DNA of 64,000 bases from Candidatus Poribacteria bacterium (GTDB lineage: Bacteria > Abyssobacteria > SURF-5), in assembly GCA_016215705.1 (NCBI GenBank), contig JACRIR010000135.1, forward strand, positions 1 through 64,000, given 5' to 3'. Position 1 is the stretch's first letter; each line of letters begins with the position of its first letter. The notes below the pieces were generated by a model. That model saw only the letters and a list, made by a program, of their open reading frames with translations, did no database searches and was not told the DNA's origin. Made by a program: the position numbers and the translations under genes. Shown here in pieces: positions 1 to 8,800 of the stretch.

Positions 1-374
1 GAAAAAGGGGGACAAAGGGGGATTTAGGAAGTCGCAGAAATCCTTGGAAAACAAGAGTCTTAAATCCCCCCTTCCCCCCTTTGCAAAGGGGGGAACGTCG
101 CCGAGTTAAGTGCATGTTATTTAGGAAACGCGGTACTAGGAGGCGACTGACGCGCTGTGGCGTGGTTAATTGTCGAAGAAAAATGATGCTGACGCTGTTG
201 AAGAATGGGCGCATTTGTAGGCGTGATCTTGTCAGGAAATGGGTTTCGCTTTCAGGAGAATAACATGACATGTTCGCCTTCTGTTAAGTTCAACCCTAAA
301 CCCTAAACCCTAAACCATAAACTATGAACTATGAACCATAAACCATGAACCGAGTTTCCTAGGAGGATGCAGTA
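1..374. other. Intergenic region with G-rich/C-rich repeats
   Basis: No convincing gene. Bases 6-34 and 62-98 hold the dispersed C-run/G-run element (aaatcccccc followed by ttccccccttt and a matching ggggg run) that recurs near 42.93, 46.03 and 63.91 kb. Bases 292-351 are the heptamer array listed separately. The 60-codon Arg/Cys-rich reading frame at 81-263 has no protein-like composition and was not called. Confidence 0.6.
292..351. repeat. Degenerate 7-bp tandem array (telomere-like heptamers)
   Basis: About eight tandem 7-bp units beginning with three CCCTAAA units and decaying into CCATAAA, CTATGAA and CCATGAA. It ends 23 bases before the phasin start codon. Related arrays lie at 26684-26703 (opposite strand) and 51356-51402. 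The unit matches the plant telomere heptamer by chance or convergence; the flanking genes are clearly bacterial. Confidence 0.8.
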
Positions 375-773
375 ATGGCTACACGAAAAGCAAAGAAGAC
401 AGACCCGAAGAAAGCCGCGGCAAAAGGCAGCGCCAGGGATCCCAAGTGGACCTGGATAGATGTCCTGAGAACCCCGATTCTGGCGTCAGTCGGCGCATTC
501 TCGATTGCGGAAGAGGGAATCGAGAAGTTCGTGCGTGATCTCGTCGAGCGCGGAGAAGCCTCGGAGAAAGAGGGCAAAAAGATAGTTAGCGACTTCCGCA
601 GGCGCACGCAGAGAAACCGGAAGGACCTCGAGAGCAGCGTCGATGAGAGAATCGAGAAAGCGCTGAAGAGCTTCCGTCTCCCGACAAAAAAGGACGTCGA
701 GGAGCTCTCGAAGAAGATTGATCAACTCGAGAGAAAGATCGCCCGGCTGCCGAGGAAGGTCGCCGCTGTGTAG
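375..773 (+). CDS. Phasin-like granule-associated protein
   Basis: A 132-residue, highly charged helical protein. A Lys-rich N-terminal tail (residues 1-22) precedes a segment with the phasin-style pattern of a short hydrophobic helix (ILASVGAFSIAEEG, about 35-48) and a long amphipathic helix. The C-terminus (about 105-128) has heptad leucine/isoleucine spacing typical of the PhaI/PhaF-type phasins that coat polyhydroxyalkanoate or lipid granules. The start is fixed by an AGGAGG ribosome site 8 bases upstream. It lies upstream of an SDR/ParA/acyltransferase operon but is separated from it by a repeat pair and a promoter. No PHA synthase is in the window, so the granule role is inferred from family resemblance. 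Confidence 0.65.
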   Translation: MATRKAKKTDPKKAAAKGSARDPKWTWIDVLRTPILASVGAFSIAEEGIEKFVRDLVERGEASEKEGKKIVSDFRRRTQRNRKDLESSVDERIEKALKSFRLPTKKDVEELSKKIDQLERKIARLPRKVAAV

Positions 774-845
774 GATTGTCTCCCGCAAATGCCTCGGAGA
801 ATCCTTCTTCGAAACCGATGGGCCTTTCGGAGGCCGACACGGAAA

Positions 846-982
846 GTCGGGGACATGATGCCTCATCGTGTCCCCGATTTTCCAGCCGCATATTTCTGAA
901 TAGCGAGATATCTGTTTCGTGGGGACATGATGCCTCATCGCATCCCCCATTTTCCGGTTTTGTATCTCTAAATAGCTAAATC
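846..982. repeat. Two direct copies of a palindrome-bearing repeat
   Basis: Two copies of a roughly 65-70 bp unit. Each contains GGGGACATGATGCCTCATCG with a complementary right side (first copy ends tccccgattttcc, second catcccccattttcc) followed by a related tail ending in ATCTG. The core belongs to the GGGGACAC palindrome family found at 19.2, 44.8, 45.5, 46.35 and 63.75 kb. The second copy is more decayed. Confidence 0.75.
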
Positions 983-1017
983 TGCGGTTCTTGGTCTGCT
1001 GTCGCAATCATCATCCC

Positions 1018-1047
1018 TTGACAAAGTTTTTCGGGTGATGGTAGATT
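1018..1047 (+). promoter_or_regulatory. Sigma-70 type promoter of the SDR-parA-acyltransferase operon
   Basis: TTGACA at 1018-1023, an 18-base spacer, and TAGATT at 1042-1047. A start of transcription near 1054 would leave a leader of only about 18 bases before the ATG at 1072. Confidence 0.6.
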
Positions 1048-1071
1048 ATATGAGAATGGACGGCCCATTGA

Positions 1072-2133
1072 ATGAGTGTTGCATCGGCAGTTTCTGAAAG
1101 GGGTCTGGTATTGGCCAGGAAGCAAACCGGGCGACAGGCGGCTCCAATCTCCAGTAGTATTGCAATCGTGGGCGTGTCAAACTTTGTGGGTGTGCGCCTT
1201 GCCGACACGCTGGCAAAAGACCCAAAATTCGGGAGGCGGGTCATCGCGCTCGATTCGCGGGAGCCCGCATTCTCTTCTGAGCGCGTTCAATTCCTCAAGG
1301 TCGACCTCACTCAACCGACTGCGGATTCAACCATCGCGGAAATACTACGATCGCACAATTGTGACACGGTCGTCCACGTATCGTTCTTCGGGCAGCCGAC
1401 GCGCGACGAATCATATGCGCATGAATTGGAAGTCATCGGCACGATGCATGTGCTCAATGCGTGTGCGCAGGCGGGCGTAAGAAAAATCATCATAGCGAGT
1501 TCCACTGCCGTATATGGCGCTTCCCCCCGGAATCCAAACTTCCTCACCGAAGAGCATCCCTTGAGCGGCAGTAAGAACTACCGCTATATCCGTGACAAGA
1601 TCGAGGTTGAGAACCTTGCAAAGCGCTTTAGAGAAGCGCATCCGGAGATTATCATGACCGTGCTCCGGTTCGCAATGATCCTCGGACCGACGGTTGAGAA
1701 CCTTGCCACGCAATACTTCCGCCGGCTGTTTGTTCCAACGCTGCTGGGGCATGATCCGCTGGTTCAATTCCTGCACGAAGACGACGCCGTGCGCGCGTTC
1801 CGACTTGCCATCGAAAAGAATTGCTCGGACGCATACAACGTTGTGGGCAAGGGCGTGCTTCCTCTGAGCACCGTAATCAGCCTGATGGGGCGAGTCAATC
1901 TGCCTCTGATGCACAGCTTCGCATATCCGATTATCTCCGGACTCTGGCTCCTTAACGCCGCCGACGCGCCGGGTCAACATCTTGACTACATCCGCTACCT
2001 TTGGGTTGCCGACGGAGAGAAGGCAAAACGGGAACTGGGTTTCGAACCCCGGTATTCCACCAAAGAGGCGGCCATGGGATTCGCCGGAGCAGAACGCCTC
2101 CGGAGAATCCACCTTGCCGTCCCCGAACCGTGA
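1072..2133 (+). CDS. NAD(P)-dependent epimerase/dehydratase (extended SDR)
   Basis: A 353-residue extended short-chain dehydrogenase/reductase, presumably acting on a nucleotide sugar or lipid-linked substrate. The Rossmann dinucleotide motif reads GVSNFVG (about residues 34-40), a relaxed form of GxxGxxG. A catalytic YIRDK (YxxxK) lies near residue 172, and Ser/Thr residues (IIIASSTAVYG) precede it. About 28 residues come before the Rossmann strand, so the true start could be slightly downstream; no strong ribosome site is visible at the ATG. Its TGA overlaps the ATG of the ParA gene (TGATG), so the two are translationally coupled. Substrate is unknown. Confidence 0.8.
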   Translation: MSVASAVSERGLVLARKQTGRQAAPISSSIAIVGVSNFVGVRLADTLAKDPKFGRRVIALDSREPAFSSERVQFLKVDLTQPTADSTIAEILRSHNCDTVVHVSFFGQPTRDESYAHELEVIGTMHVLNACAQAGVRKIIIASSTAVYGASPRNPNFLTEEHPLSGSKNYRYIRDKIEVENLAKRFREAHPEIIMTVLRFAMILGPTVENLATQYFRRLFVPTLLGHDPLVQFLHEDDAVRAFRLAIEKNCSDAYNVVGKGVLPLSTVISLMGRVNLPLMHSFAYPIISGLWLLNAADAPGQHLDYIRYLWVADGEKAKRELGFEPRYSTKEAAMGFAGAERLRRIHLAVPEP

Positions 2134-2909
2134 TGCGGAAAATCGCTTTCGTAAATGAGAAGGGCGGAACGTGCAAGACCACGCTTGCAGTCAATGTAAG
2201 CGCGTTTCTTGCGCTTGAGAAACGACTCCGCGTCCTCCTCGTGGATATGGATCCCCAGGGGCAGGTGGGAAAAGCGCTGGGCATCGACGTGCGTGATTGC
2301 GGGCGCACCGTTCATGATTTGTTGTCAGACCCGAAGCTTCGGCCGACCGACGTGATTCAGCCCAGCCGGATCAGTGGGCTCGATCTGATAATTTCTAATA
2401 AGGCCCTCATCGATTTTCCGGTTACTGTCGCGAGGGAAGTCGCGCCCGAGCGAAAACTGCAGCAGAAGTTTGACGGTTTGGAAGGCTACGACTACCTGAT
2501 ATTCGATTCTCCACCTTCACTCGGACTCACTACAATCAATATTCTGCTTGCCGTCGACGAGATTATTATCCCTGTTGCACTCACGTATTTTGCCCTCGAT
2601 GGATGCTGCGAGATAGTGGAGACCATCAACTCCGTCAGCGAAAGCTTCGAACGACCCGACCTCCGCGTAAGCATGGTCATTCCGACATTCTACCGCAACA
2701 CGAGACTCGCGGATGAGATTCTTGAAAAACTGAAAGAACACTTTGGCGGCAAACTCGCCAGGACTGTCATCCGTTACAACGTCAGGATCGACGAGGCCCA
2801 GAGCCACGGCCTGACAATATGGGAATACGACCCGGCCAGCGCGGGGGCGGAAATGCTCCGGGAAGTCAGCCAGGAGGTTTTGAGAAATGCCAAGAAAGGT
2901 TCTCGGTAA
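2133..2909 (+). CDS. ParA/MinD-family ATPase (orphan, no ParB neighbour)
   Basis: A 258-residue ParA-type ATPase. The deviant Walker A KGGTCKTT lies near residues 10-17, DMDPQGQ (Walker A-prime) near 41-47 and the Walker B region FDSPPSLG near 122-129. Such proteins bind DNA non-specifically in the ATP state and move or space cargo over the nucleoid. The start is the ATG overlapping the SDR stop codon; an upstream in-frame extension runs inside the SDR gene and was discarded. No parB or centromere-like repeat is adjacent. The next gene overlaps it by 23 bases and encodes an acyltransferase with a ParB-like N-terminal peptide, which suggests a cargo-positioning role rather than chromosome partition (inference). 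Confidence 0.85.
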   Translation: MRKIAFVNEKGGTCKTTLAVNVSAFLALEKRLRVLLVDMDPQGQVGKALGIDVRDCGRTVHDLLSDPKLRPTDVIQPSRISGLDLIISNKALIDFPVTVAREVAPERKLQQKFDGLEGYDYLIFDSPPSLGLTTINILLAVDEIIIPVALTYFALDGCCEIVETINSVSESFERPDLRVSMVIPTFYRNTRLADEILEKLKEHFGGKLARTVIRYNVRIDEAQSHGLTIWEYDPASAGAEMLREVSQEVLRNAKKGSR

Positions 2910-4263
2910 AGACCCCTTTGAACGCTCCAAGTCGTCAGCGCCGAAAGAGGGGACGGAAGCGGCAGATGCGCGCGCCGCTGACGCAGGCGGAATAAAAAAA
3001 CAGGAAGCTACGAAGAAAGCACCGGCCAGGGCGCCCAAGAGAATCAAGCTGCTTGAGCCCTCGCAGAAGCCGGCGGCCGTGGGAGCCACGGAACAGATAA
3101 TTGAAAAGAAGATCGAGAAGCGGATATCAGAGTTCGAGAACCGACTCGGCAAGCTGTTGGAGGAAACGGAAGATATGAGTAAACAGGCCAACCCGTCAAA
3201 ACGAACTCGCAAGACGGCAAAGGAAAAAGCAGAAGCAAAAGAAAAGGTGAAAGTAAAAGTAAGGAAACAGAGCGAGGACAAGAAAGAGACTGAAGAAGAC
3301 GCTTCTTCTTCAAGCGCCGAATCGGAAAGCACAACTTCTTCAGAGGAAAGCGTCAGCTCCGACAGCGAAGATAACTCCGTGAGCGAAGAGGATGACGGCG
3401 CGGGGTTGTTCCGTCAGCTTATCGGCATGGCTTCTCCTCGCAAGATGGGAAAACTGTTCGGCTCATTATGGCTTCGAACACACTCCGATGACGTGGACGA
3501 GTTCGGAAAAGACCCGCTTTATGTCGAGAGGTTCGAGCCCCTGTTCGAATGGCTCTATAGGAATTATTGGAGAGTCGAAGTTGAAGGCATCGAGAACATT
3601 CCGGATAAGGGACGGGCTCTCCTTGTGGCGAACCATTCCGGCATGCTCCCATTCGATGGGATTATGATAAACGAGGCCGTCAAGTCCGAGAGCCGCACGG
3701 AACGTGAAGTTCGGTTCCTCGCCGAGGATATGTTCAGCACGCTGCCGTTTCTCTCGCCTTTTCTCACGCGCATCGGCGCGGTCAGGGCATGTCAGGAAAA
3801 CGCGGAGCGGCTGCTCGGAGAGGATCATCTCGTGTGCGTATTCCCCGAAGGCGTCAAAGGTACGGGGAAGACTTTCAGCGAAAGATACAAATTGCAGAGA
3901 TTCGGCAGGGGCGGCTTCATAAAGCTGTGCATGAAAATGAAGACGCCGCTCGTGCCCGTTGCGGTGATTGGCGCCGAGGAAATATACCCGATCATGGCCA
4001 AGTTCGAGTGGATCGGAAAGCCGTTCGGCCTTCCCTATGTGCCCGTCACACCTTCTTGGCCGCTGCTGGGCCCCCTCGGGCTGATTCCACTGCCGAGCAA
4101 GTGGCGCATCAGATTCGGAAAACCTGTTCGTTTCGACAAATATGGCCGCGAGGCGGCGCAAAACGACGTCCTGGTCAACAAGCTGAAGGAAGACGTTCGG
4201 AGCAAAATCCAGAATATGGTGGATGACTTGGTGAAGAAACGCAGGTCCGTCTGGTTCGGCTAG
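2887..4263 (+). CDS. PlsC-like lysophospholipid acyltransferase with long disordered N-terminus
   Basis: 458 residues in two parts. Residues 1 to about 185 are low-complexity: a basic start (MPRKVLGKDPFERS), a short predicted coiled coil (about 59-98), then Lys/Glu- and Ser/Glu-rich runs. Residues about 190-458 form a membrane-associated glycerophospholipid acyltransferase domain with NHSGMLPFD (about residue 249, acyl-transfer His/Asp with spacing longer than HX4D) and FPEGVKG (about 319, acyl-acceptor motif). An AGGAGG-type ribosome site lies inside parA, 9 bases before the ATG. The N-terminal (R/K)xLGK resembles the ParA-stimulating N-terminal peptide of ParB proteins. The stop codon lies in a CTAG shared with the opposing gene. 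Confidence 0.8.
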   Translation: MPRKVLGKDPFERSKSSAPKEGTEAADARAADAGGIKKQEATKKAPARAPKRIKLLEPSQKPAAVGATEQIIEKKIEKRISEFENRLGKLLEETEDMSKQANPSKRTRKTAKEKAEAKEKVKVKVRKQSEDKKETEEDASSSSAESESTTSSEESVSSDSEDNSVSEEDDGAGLFRQLIGMASPRKMGKLFGSLWLRTHSDDVDEFGKDPLYVERFEPLFEWLYRNYWRVEVEGIENIPDKGRALLVANHSGMLPFDGIMINEAVKSESRTEREVRFLAEDMFSTLPFLSPFLTRIGAVRACQENAERLLGEDHLVCVFPEGVKGTGKTFSERYKLQRFGRGGFIKLCMKMKTPLVPVAVIGAEEIYPIMAKFEWIGKPFGLPYVPVTPSWPLLGPLGLIPLPSKWRIRFGKPVRFDKYGREAAQNDVLVNKLKEDVRSKIQNMVDDLVKKRRSVWFG

Positions 4264-4610
4264 CCGATCTTGACTTTTTGCGGCCGTTTTGCCTTGCTCT
4301 GCTTCTTGGAGCCCATCTCTTCCATCTCGCGCTCGAGCACGGAGATGACTGCCTGAAGCACCTCCACCTTGGCTGTGCCGACGGGCGTGGCTGCTTCTTT
4401 CTTGCTCACGTGCTCCAACTCGGCCTGAAGCGCCTCGATTATGGTAAGGTAAGTCTCTTTCCTGACGTCGGTCCGGCGGTTCCGTTCTGCCTCCTCCATT
4501 CTCTCGATGAGCGCGTCGAGAATCGAGCGAAGGATGACAAACCCGTTCTTTACTAGCGGCAGAATCTCCTGAACAAAACCGTCGCTGACAGCCGATGTCT
4601 TCGGGCGCAT
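4260..4610 (-). CDS. Small helical protein of unknown function, cotranscribed with ArsA ATPase
   Basis: 116 residues, predicted almost all helical (two amphipathic helices at about 10-70 and 80-98) with a Lys/Arg-rich C-terminal tail. It begins 4 bases after the ArsA-family gene, so the two form an operon, and ends tail-to-tail with the acyltransferase gene inside one CTAG. It has a loose resemblance to phasin- or GvpK-like helical proteins, but no diagnostic motif, so no function is assigned. Confidence 0.7.
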   Translation of the reverse strand: MRPKTSAVSDGFVQEILPLVKNGFVILRSILDALIERMEEAERNRRTDVRKETYLTIIEALQAELEHVSKKEAATPVGTAKVEVLQAVISVLEREMEEMGSKKQSKAKRPQKVKIG

Positions 4611-4614
4611 GGGG

Positions 4615-5778
4615 TTATTTCCCGAACGTTATGTTGAGCGAGTCCCCCTCGAACTTGGCCTCGACAATCTGGGTCTGGGCCAAGCTTCGGGGCAATAGAA
4701 TATTGCGGCGGTAATTGCTTACCTCAACTATGAGTTCCTCTCCGAGCACCCAGATATTGAGGTCCTTTTTCTCGGTTCCCGGCAGATGAATCGACATCAT
4801 GTATCGTTCGTTCGTTTGCTTCGTCTTGATCGGAGGCTCTTTATAGAACACCTGGGATGGGTCCGTGTCGCCGAATACGTTGTCTGCGAAAGCGTGTAGC
4901 AGTTTGAGCCCCACCATCTCTCGGTCAAAGAGCTTTCCCATGAACATCGGGAGCGGATCAAATATCGTCTTCGCCTCAGCGAGATACTTCGCCTGCACGG
5001 CCCGCCAGCGCTCGAAGTAGGAATCGGCGATCTCCGCCGGATAAATCCGGTTTGCTATTACCGCGTCGACGGTGAACCCGAAAAGGTTCAAATAGCTGTA
5101 AGCCCGCTGGGATTCTTTGATGACCATTTTTTCGGGATTGAACACGAGCCTTATCGAGGAGTTCTTGGGATTGGTCAGGATTTCCTTCATACCCTCGACT
5201 TTATGAAAGAGCTCTTCGACTGAACTGTAAACGTCGTCGGTGGGAAGCGGCACTTTCACAATGCGCTCCGCAATGGGCCTCACGGTCCTGACTATGCGGC
5301 GTTCGATGTCGAAGAAACGATCCATGTACCAGCGGATGACGTCCGGCATGCTCAGCATACGCACCGTGTTCGCTGTCGGCGCACAGTCAATTATCGCAAC
5401 GTCGTACGACTCATTCTCAAAATACTCCCTTAACTTCAGCAGGCTGAATAGCTCTTCCATACCCGGGAAAACCGCAAACTCCTCGGCCACCAGGTCCTCG
5501 AAACCACGACTCTTCAGGAACTTGGTCACATATTTTTGTATGCGGCCCCAATTCTTCTTGAGCTCCTCGTTTACATTGATCTCTTCGGCCGTCAGGTTGT
5601 CGGATATCTTCTTGGGTTTTGCCCCAATCTTGCAGTCGAGCGAATCCGCAAGGCTGTGAGCGGGGTCGGTGCTCATGACGACGGTCTTCTTGCCCAACTC
5701 GGCGCACCGCACTGCGGTTGCCGCCGAAACTGTCGTCTTACCTACTCCACCTTTGCCTGTATAAAGAATTATTCGCAT
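4615..5778 (-). CDS. ArsA/GET3-family ATPase with C-terminal HSP20-like domain
   Basis: 387 residues. The P-loop GKGGVGKTT lies at about 8-16, STDPAHS at about 41-47, and the switch motif DCAPTANTVRML replaces the classical DTAPTGHTLRLL. The final about 80 residues (ISIHLPG...LNIWVLGEELIVEV) look like the all-beta ArsA_HSP20 domain seen in the bacterial GET3-like subgroup. These enzymes act as ATP-driven chaperones for membrane or hydrophobic proteins; arsenite pumping is not supported because no arsB or arsR is nearby. The start was moved to residue 29 of the longest frame (MRIILYTGKGG), where the family begins. A promoter lies 76-104 bases upstream. Confidence 0.85.
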   Translation of the reverse strand: MRIILYTGKGGVGKTTVSAATAVRCAELGKKTVVMSTDPAHSLADSLDCKIGAKPKKISDNLTAEEINVNEELKKNWGRIQKYVTKFLKSRGFEDLVAEEFAVFPGMEELFSLLKLREYFENESYDVAIIDCAPTANTVRMLSMPDVIRWYMDRFFDIERRIVRTVRPIAERIVKVPLPTDDVYSSVEELFHKVEGMKEILTNPKNSSIRLVFNPEKMVIKESQRAYSYLNLFGFTVDAVIANRIYPAEIADSYFERWRAVQAKYLAEAKTIFDPLPMFMGKLFDREMVGLKLLHAFADNVFGDTDPSQVFYKEPPIKTKQTNERYMMSIHLPGTEKKDLNIWVLGEELIVEVSNYRRNILLPRSLAQTQIVEAKFEGDSLNITFGK

Positions 5779-5853
5779 TGTTTCGCCTGTTGAGAACCGA
5801 AAGTTTGGGGGGAGGATGTCTTCTCGCCCCCGGTTGACCTCAGCAAATAAATT

Positions 5854-5882
5854 ATTATACACGCTTCTGCTTCAATCTTCAA
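5854..5882 (-). promoter_or_regulatory. Promoter of the ArsA-family operon
   Basis: Reading leftward: TTGAAG (5882-5877), exactly 17 bases, then TATAAT (5859-5854). It sits between the mfd stop codon and the ArsA gene. Confidence 0.6.
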
Positions 5883-5888
5883 ACCGAG

Positions 5889-8800
5889 TCAGGCTTTCAC
5901 TTTTCTTAGTTTCGCGATATGGCGCACAATCGCTGTCGCCGAGTCCAGCGACTCATCGAACGATGCTTTTCCAATCGGCATGAGTAACTTCACGCCGCCT
6001 TCGATTTGGACTCGGAGCTTCTTGCCGAAAGCATTCGACAAACTCACTAGCTCGGGTGACGCAAATCCCTTGTCGGGTGCGGGACGGAAGAGAACGTCGC
6101 CTGCAAGTTTCCCGATGAATTCGAGGCCGGCGGCGGCGCCCAGCACCCGGAGACGAGCTATCTTGAGGAGGTTCTCCGTCTCAAACGGGAGGGGGCCATA
6201 GCGGTCTGCTATTTCGTCCGCAATCGCACCGATGTCCTCCTCAGTTTTCGCAAGTCCTATTTTCTTGTATAGGTCAAGTTTCTGAGCGGGCGAGGCGACA
6301 TAGTCATCCGGAATAAAACAGTCCACGTCGAACTCCGCCGTCGGCAGCAACAGTTTCTCGGGTTTCTGCCCTTTGAGTTCGGCCACGGCCTCTTCGACAA
6401 GCTGGCAGTACATCTCAAATCCGACTGCCGCGATGTCGCCGTGCTGCTCAGCCCCAAGGATGTTGCCAGCGCCGCGTATCTCGAGGTCGCGGAGCGCTAT
6501 CTTGAATCCGGACCCGAGTTCCGAAAACTCCTCTATAGCCTTGAGCCGTTTTTGGGCCACTTCGCTTAGAGCCTGGCGGCCTGGGATCAACAGATATGCG
6601 TATGCCCTGCGCGTGTAACGGCCGACTCGGCCCCGCAGTTGATATAAATCGGCCAGGCCGAATTTGTCGGCCCGATTGATAAGCATTGTGTTCACATTGG
6701 GGATATCGAGGCCGGATTCGATAATCGTGGTGCAGACCAGAACGTCAATTTGCCGCTCGAGGAATTGCAGCATAACCGACTGGAGTTCGCGCTCGTCCAT
6801 TTGACCGTGCGCAATCCCGAGCCGCGCCTCGGGGACAAGCCTCCGCAGGAACGCGGACATCCTGTCTATTGTTTCCACCCGGTTGTGGACAAAGAAGACC
6901 TGGCCTTCCCTCGCCATTTCTCTCAAGACAGCGTCACGGATCAGCTTGTCGTTGAACTCCGTTACGACCGTGATGACGGCAAGCCTGTCCTCTGGAGCAG
7001 TGTTTATCACGCTCATGTCGCGTATGCCCATGAGCGCCATGTGGAGCGTCCGCGGGATGGGGGTCGCCGTTAGCGTGAGCACGTCCACCAGCTTGCGGAG
7101 CTTCTTCAGCCGCTCCTTGTGCGCGACCCCAAAGCGCTGTTCTTCATCAATAATGACGAGTCCCAGGTTCTTGAAAGTGACATCATTCTGTATCAGCCGG
7201 TGGGTGCCGATAACTATGTCCACCTTGCCCGCGGCAAGGTCTGCAATAGCTTTCTTTTGCTCGGCCGCGGTTCTGAAGCGGCTCAGCATCTCGACGCCTA
7301 CTGGGTAATCAGCAAGGCGCTCGCGGAACGTTGTGTAGTGCTGTTGGGCCAGTATCGTTGTCGGAACAAGGACGGCGACCTGCCGGGCCTCCATCACGCA
7401 TTTGAACGCGGCCCGGAGCGCGACTTCCGTTTTGCCGTAGCCCACGTCTCCGCAAATGAGCCTGTCCATGGGCGAAGGCTTTTCCATGTCCAGCTTTACG
7501 TCTTCAATTGCCTGGAGTTGGTCTTCGGTCTCGCGGTATATGAATGCCTCCTCGAACTCGGCTTGCCAGGGCGCATCGGCCGAAAACGAGATGCCCGGAA
7601 GGACCTGCCGCGAGGCGTATAGATCAAGCAGTTCGCCGGCCATGTCGCGGATCGCGCGTCTCACTCGTTCCTGTACCTTGAACCAGGCTGTCCCGCCGAG
7701 TTTGTACAGCTTCGGCGGCTCGTCGTCCGAGCCAACGTATTTCTGCACAAGGTTCATCATGTTGACCGGGACATACAGCTTGTCGCCGCCGAGATATTCG
7801 AGCATGAGGAACTCGCTCTTCTGGTCGGGCAGATAGGAAAGTCCCCGATAAATCCCGATGCCATGGTTCACGTGAACGATGTAATCGCCCACGCGCAGGT
7901 CGGTGAAATGAGAGATGGGTGCGCCTCCCTTGAACTTCCTTCGAGGGCGGCGATGTCCGTAGCGTCTGAATATCTCCTGATCGCTTGCGACAACCAGGCT
8001 GGTTTCGTCCGCCGCGAATCCGCTGCGCAATCTGCCAATGATAACCGACAACTGATGTTTCTCGTCAAATCGCGGGCCGGAGTGCGGGTTCATAGCAGCA
8101 TCCTGGAGAATCTCGAGCAATCGTTTGCTTTCGCCCTCGTTGTTGCACACGAGCGCGACCTGATATCCTCCGTCGAGCCATTGCCCGAGTTTACTCATGA
8201 AAGTGTCAAGCTGGCCGGCGACAGGGTCGAGCGAGTTGGAATGGACCCCATAGTAATCGAACCGGCGAAAAGTTTCTGAACTCTGTTCGAACCGGCTCAG
8301 GCATACCGTCGGCCCTGTGAATTTGCCGAGAACCTCGTCAAGGGTGGCCAGTGACTCGCGGGCCAGGTCGTACAAAGGAGCGAGATGCTCCTGGCTTGCT
8401 TCTTGCTCTATCAGAAGAGGCTCATCCCACGCGATAATTGAGTCTTTCGGCAGATAGTCGAGCAAAGAGGCATCACCGGCCGAGTCGACCCACCTGTTGC
8501 GCGGCATCATCTCCAGGCGCTCGAGATTCTCAAAGGAACGCTGCGTCACAACGTCGAATACCCGGATGGATTCGATTTCGTCTCCGAAGAATTCGAGACG
8601 CAAAGGGTCTTGCGAGCAAATGGGAAAGACATCCACAATACCGCCGCGAATGCTGAACTCGCCGCGCGTCTCCACCATAGTGCATCTGTGGTATCCTCGT
8701 TCAACAAGAGTCAGGCTAAGGTCCTCAAGCGACCATGTGTCGCCGACTCTTAGGCAGAGGACCGCCGGGGCTACGAGCGCCGGCCTCGGGAGTTTCTGCA

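Noticed and set aside
292-351. Plant-type telomere contamination
   Set aside because: The array quickly degenerates, is only 60 bases long, and is embedded in bacterial genes with ribosome sites.
2001-2132. Longer N-terminus for the ParA ATPase
   Set aside because: The extension lies wholly within the SDR gene; the ATG at 2133 directly precedes the Walker A region and overlaps the SDR stop.
4260-4610. Gas vesicle protein GvpK
   Set aside because: Only generic helical similarity; no gvpA, gvpN or gvpF is near and no diagnostic motif can be seen.
4615-5778. Arsenite efflux ATPase
   Set aside because: No arsB, arsR or arsC nearby and a C-terminal HSP20-like domain points to the GET3-like chaperone branch.
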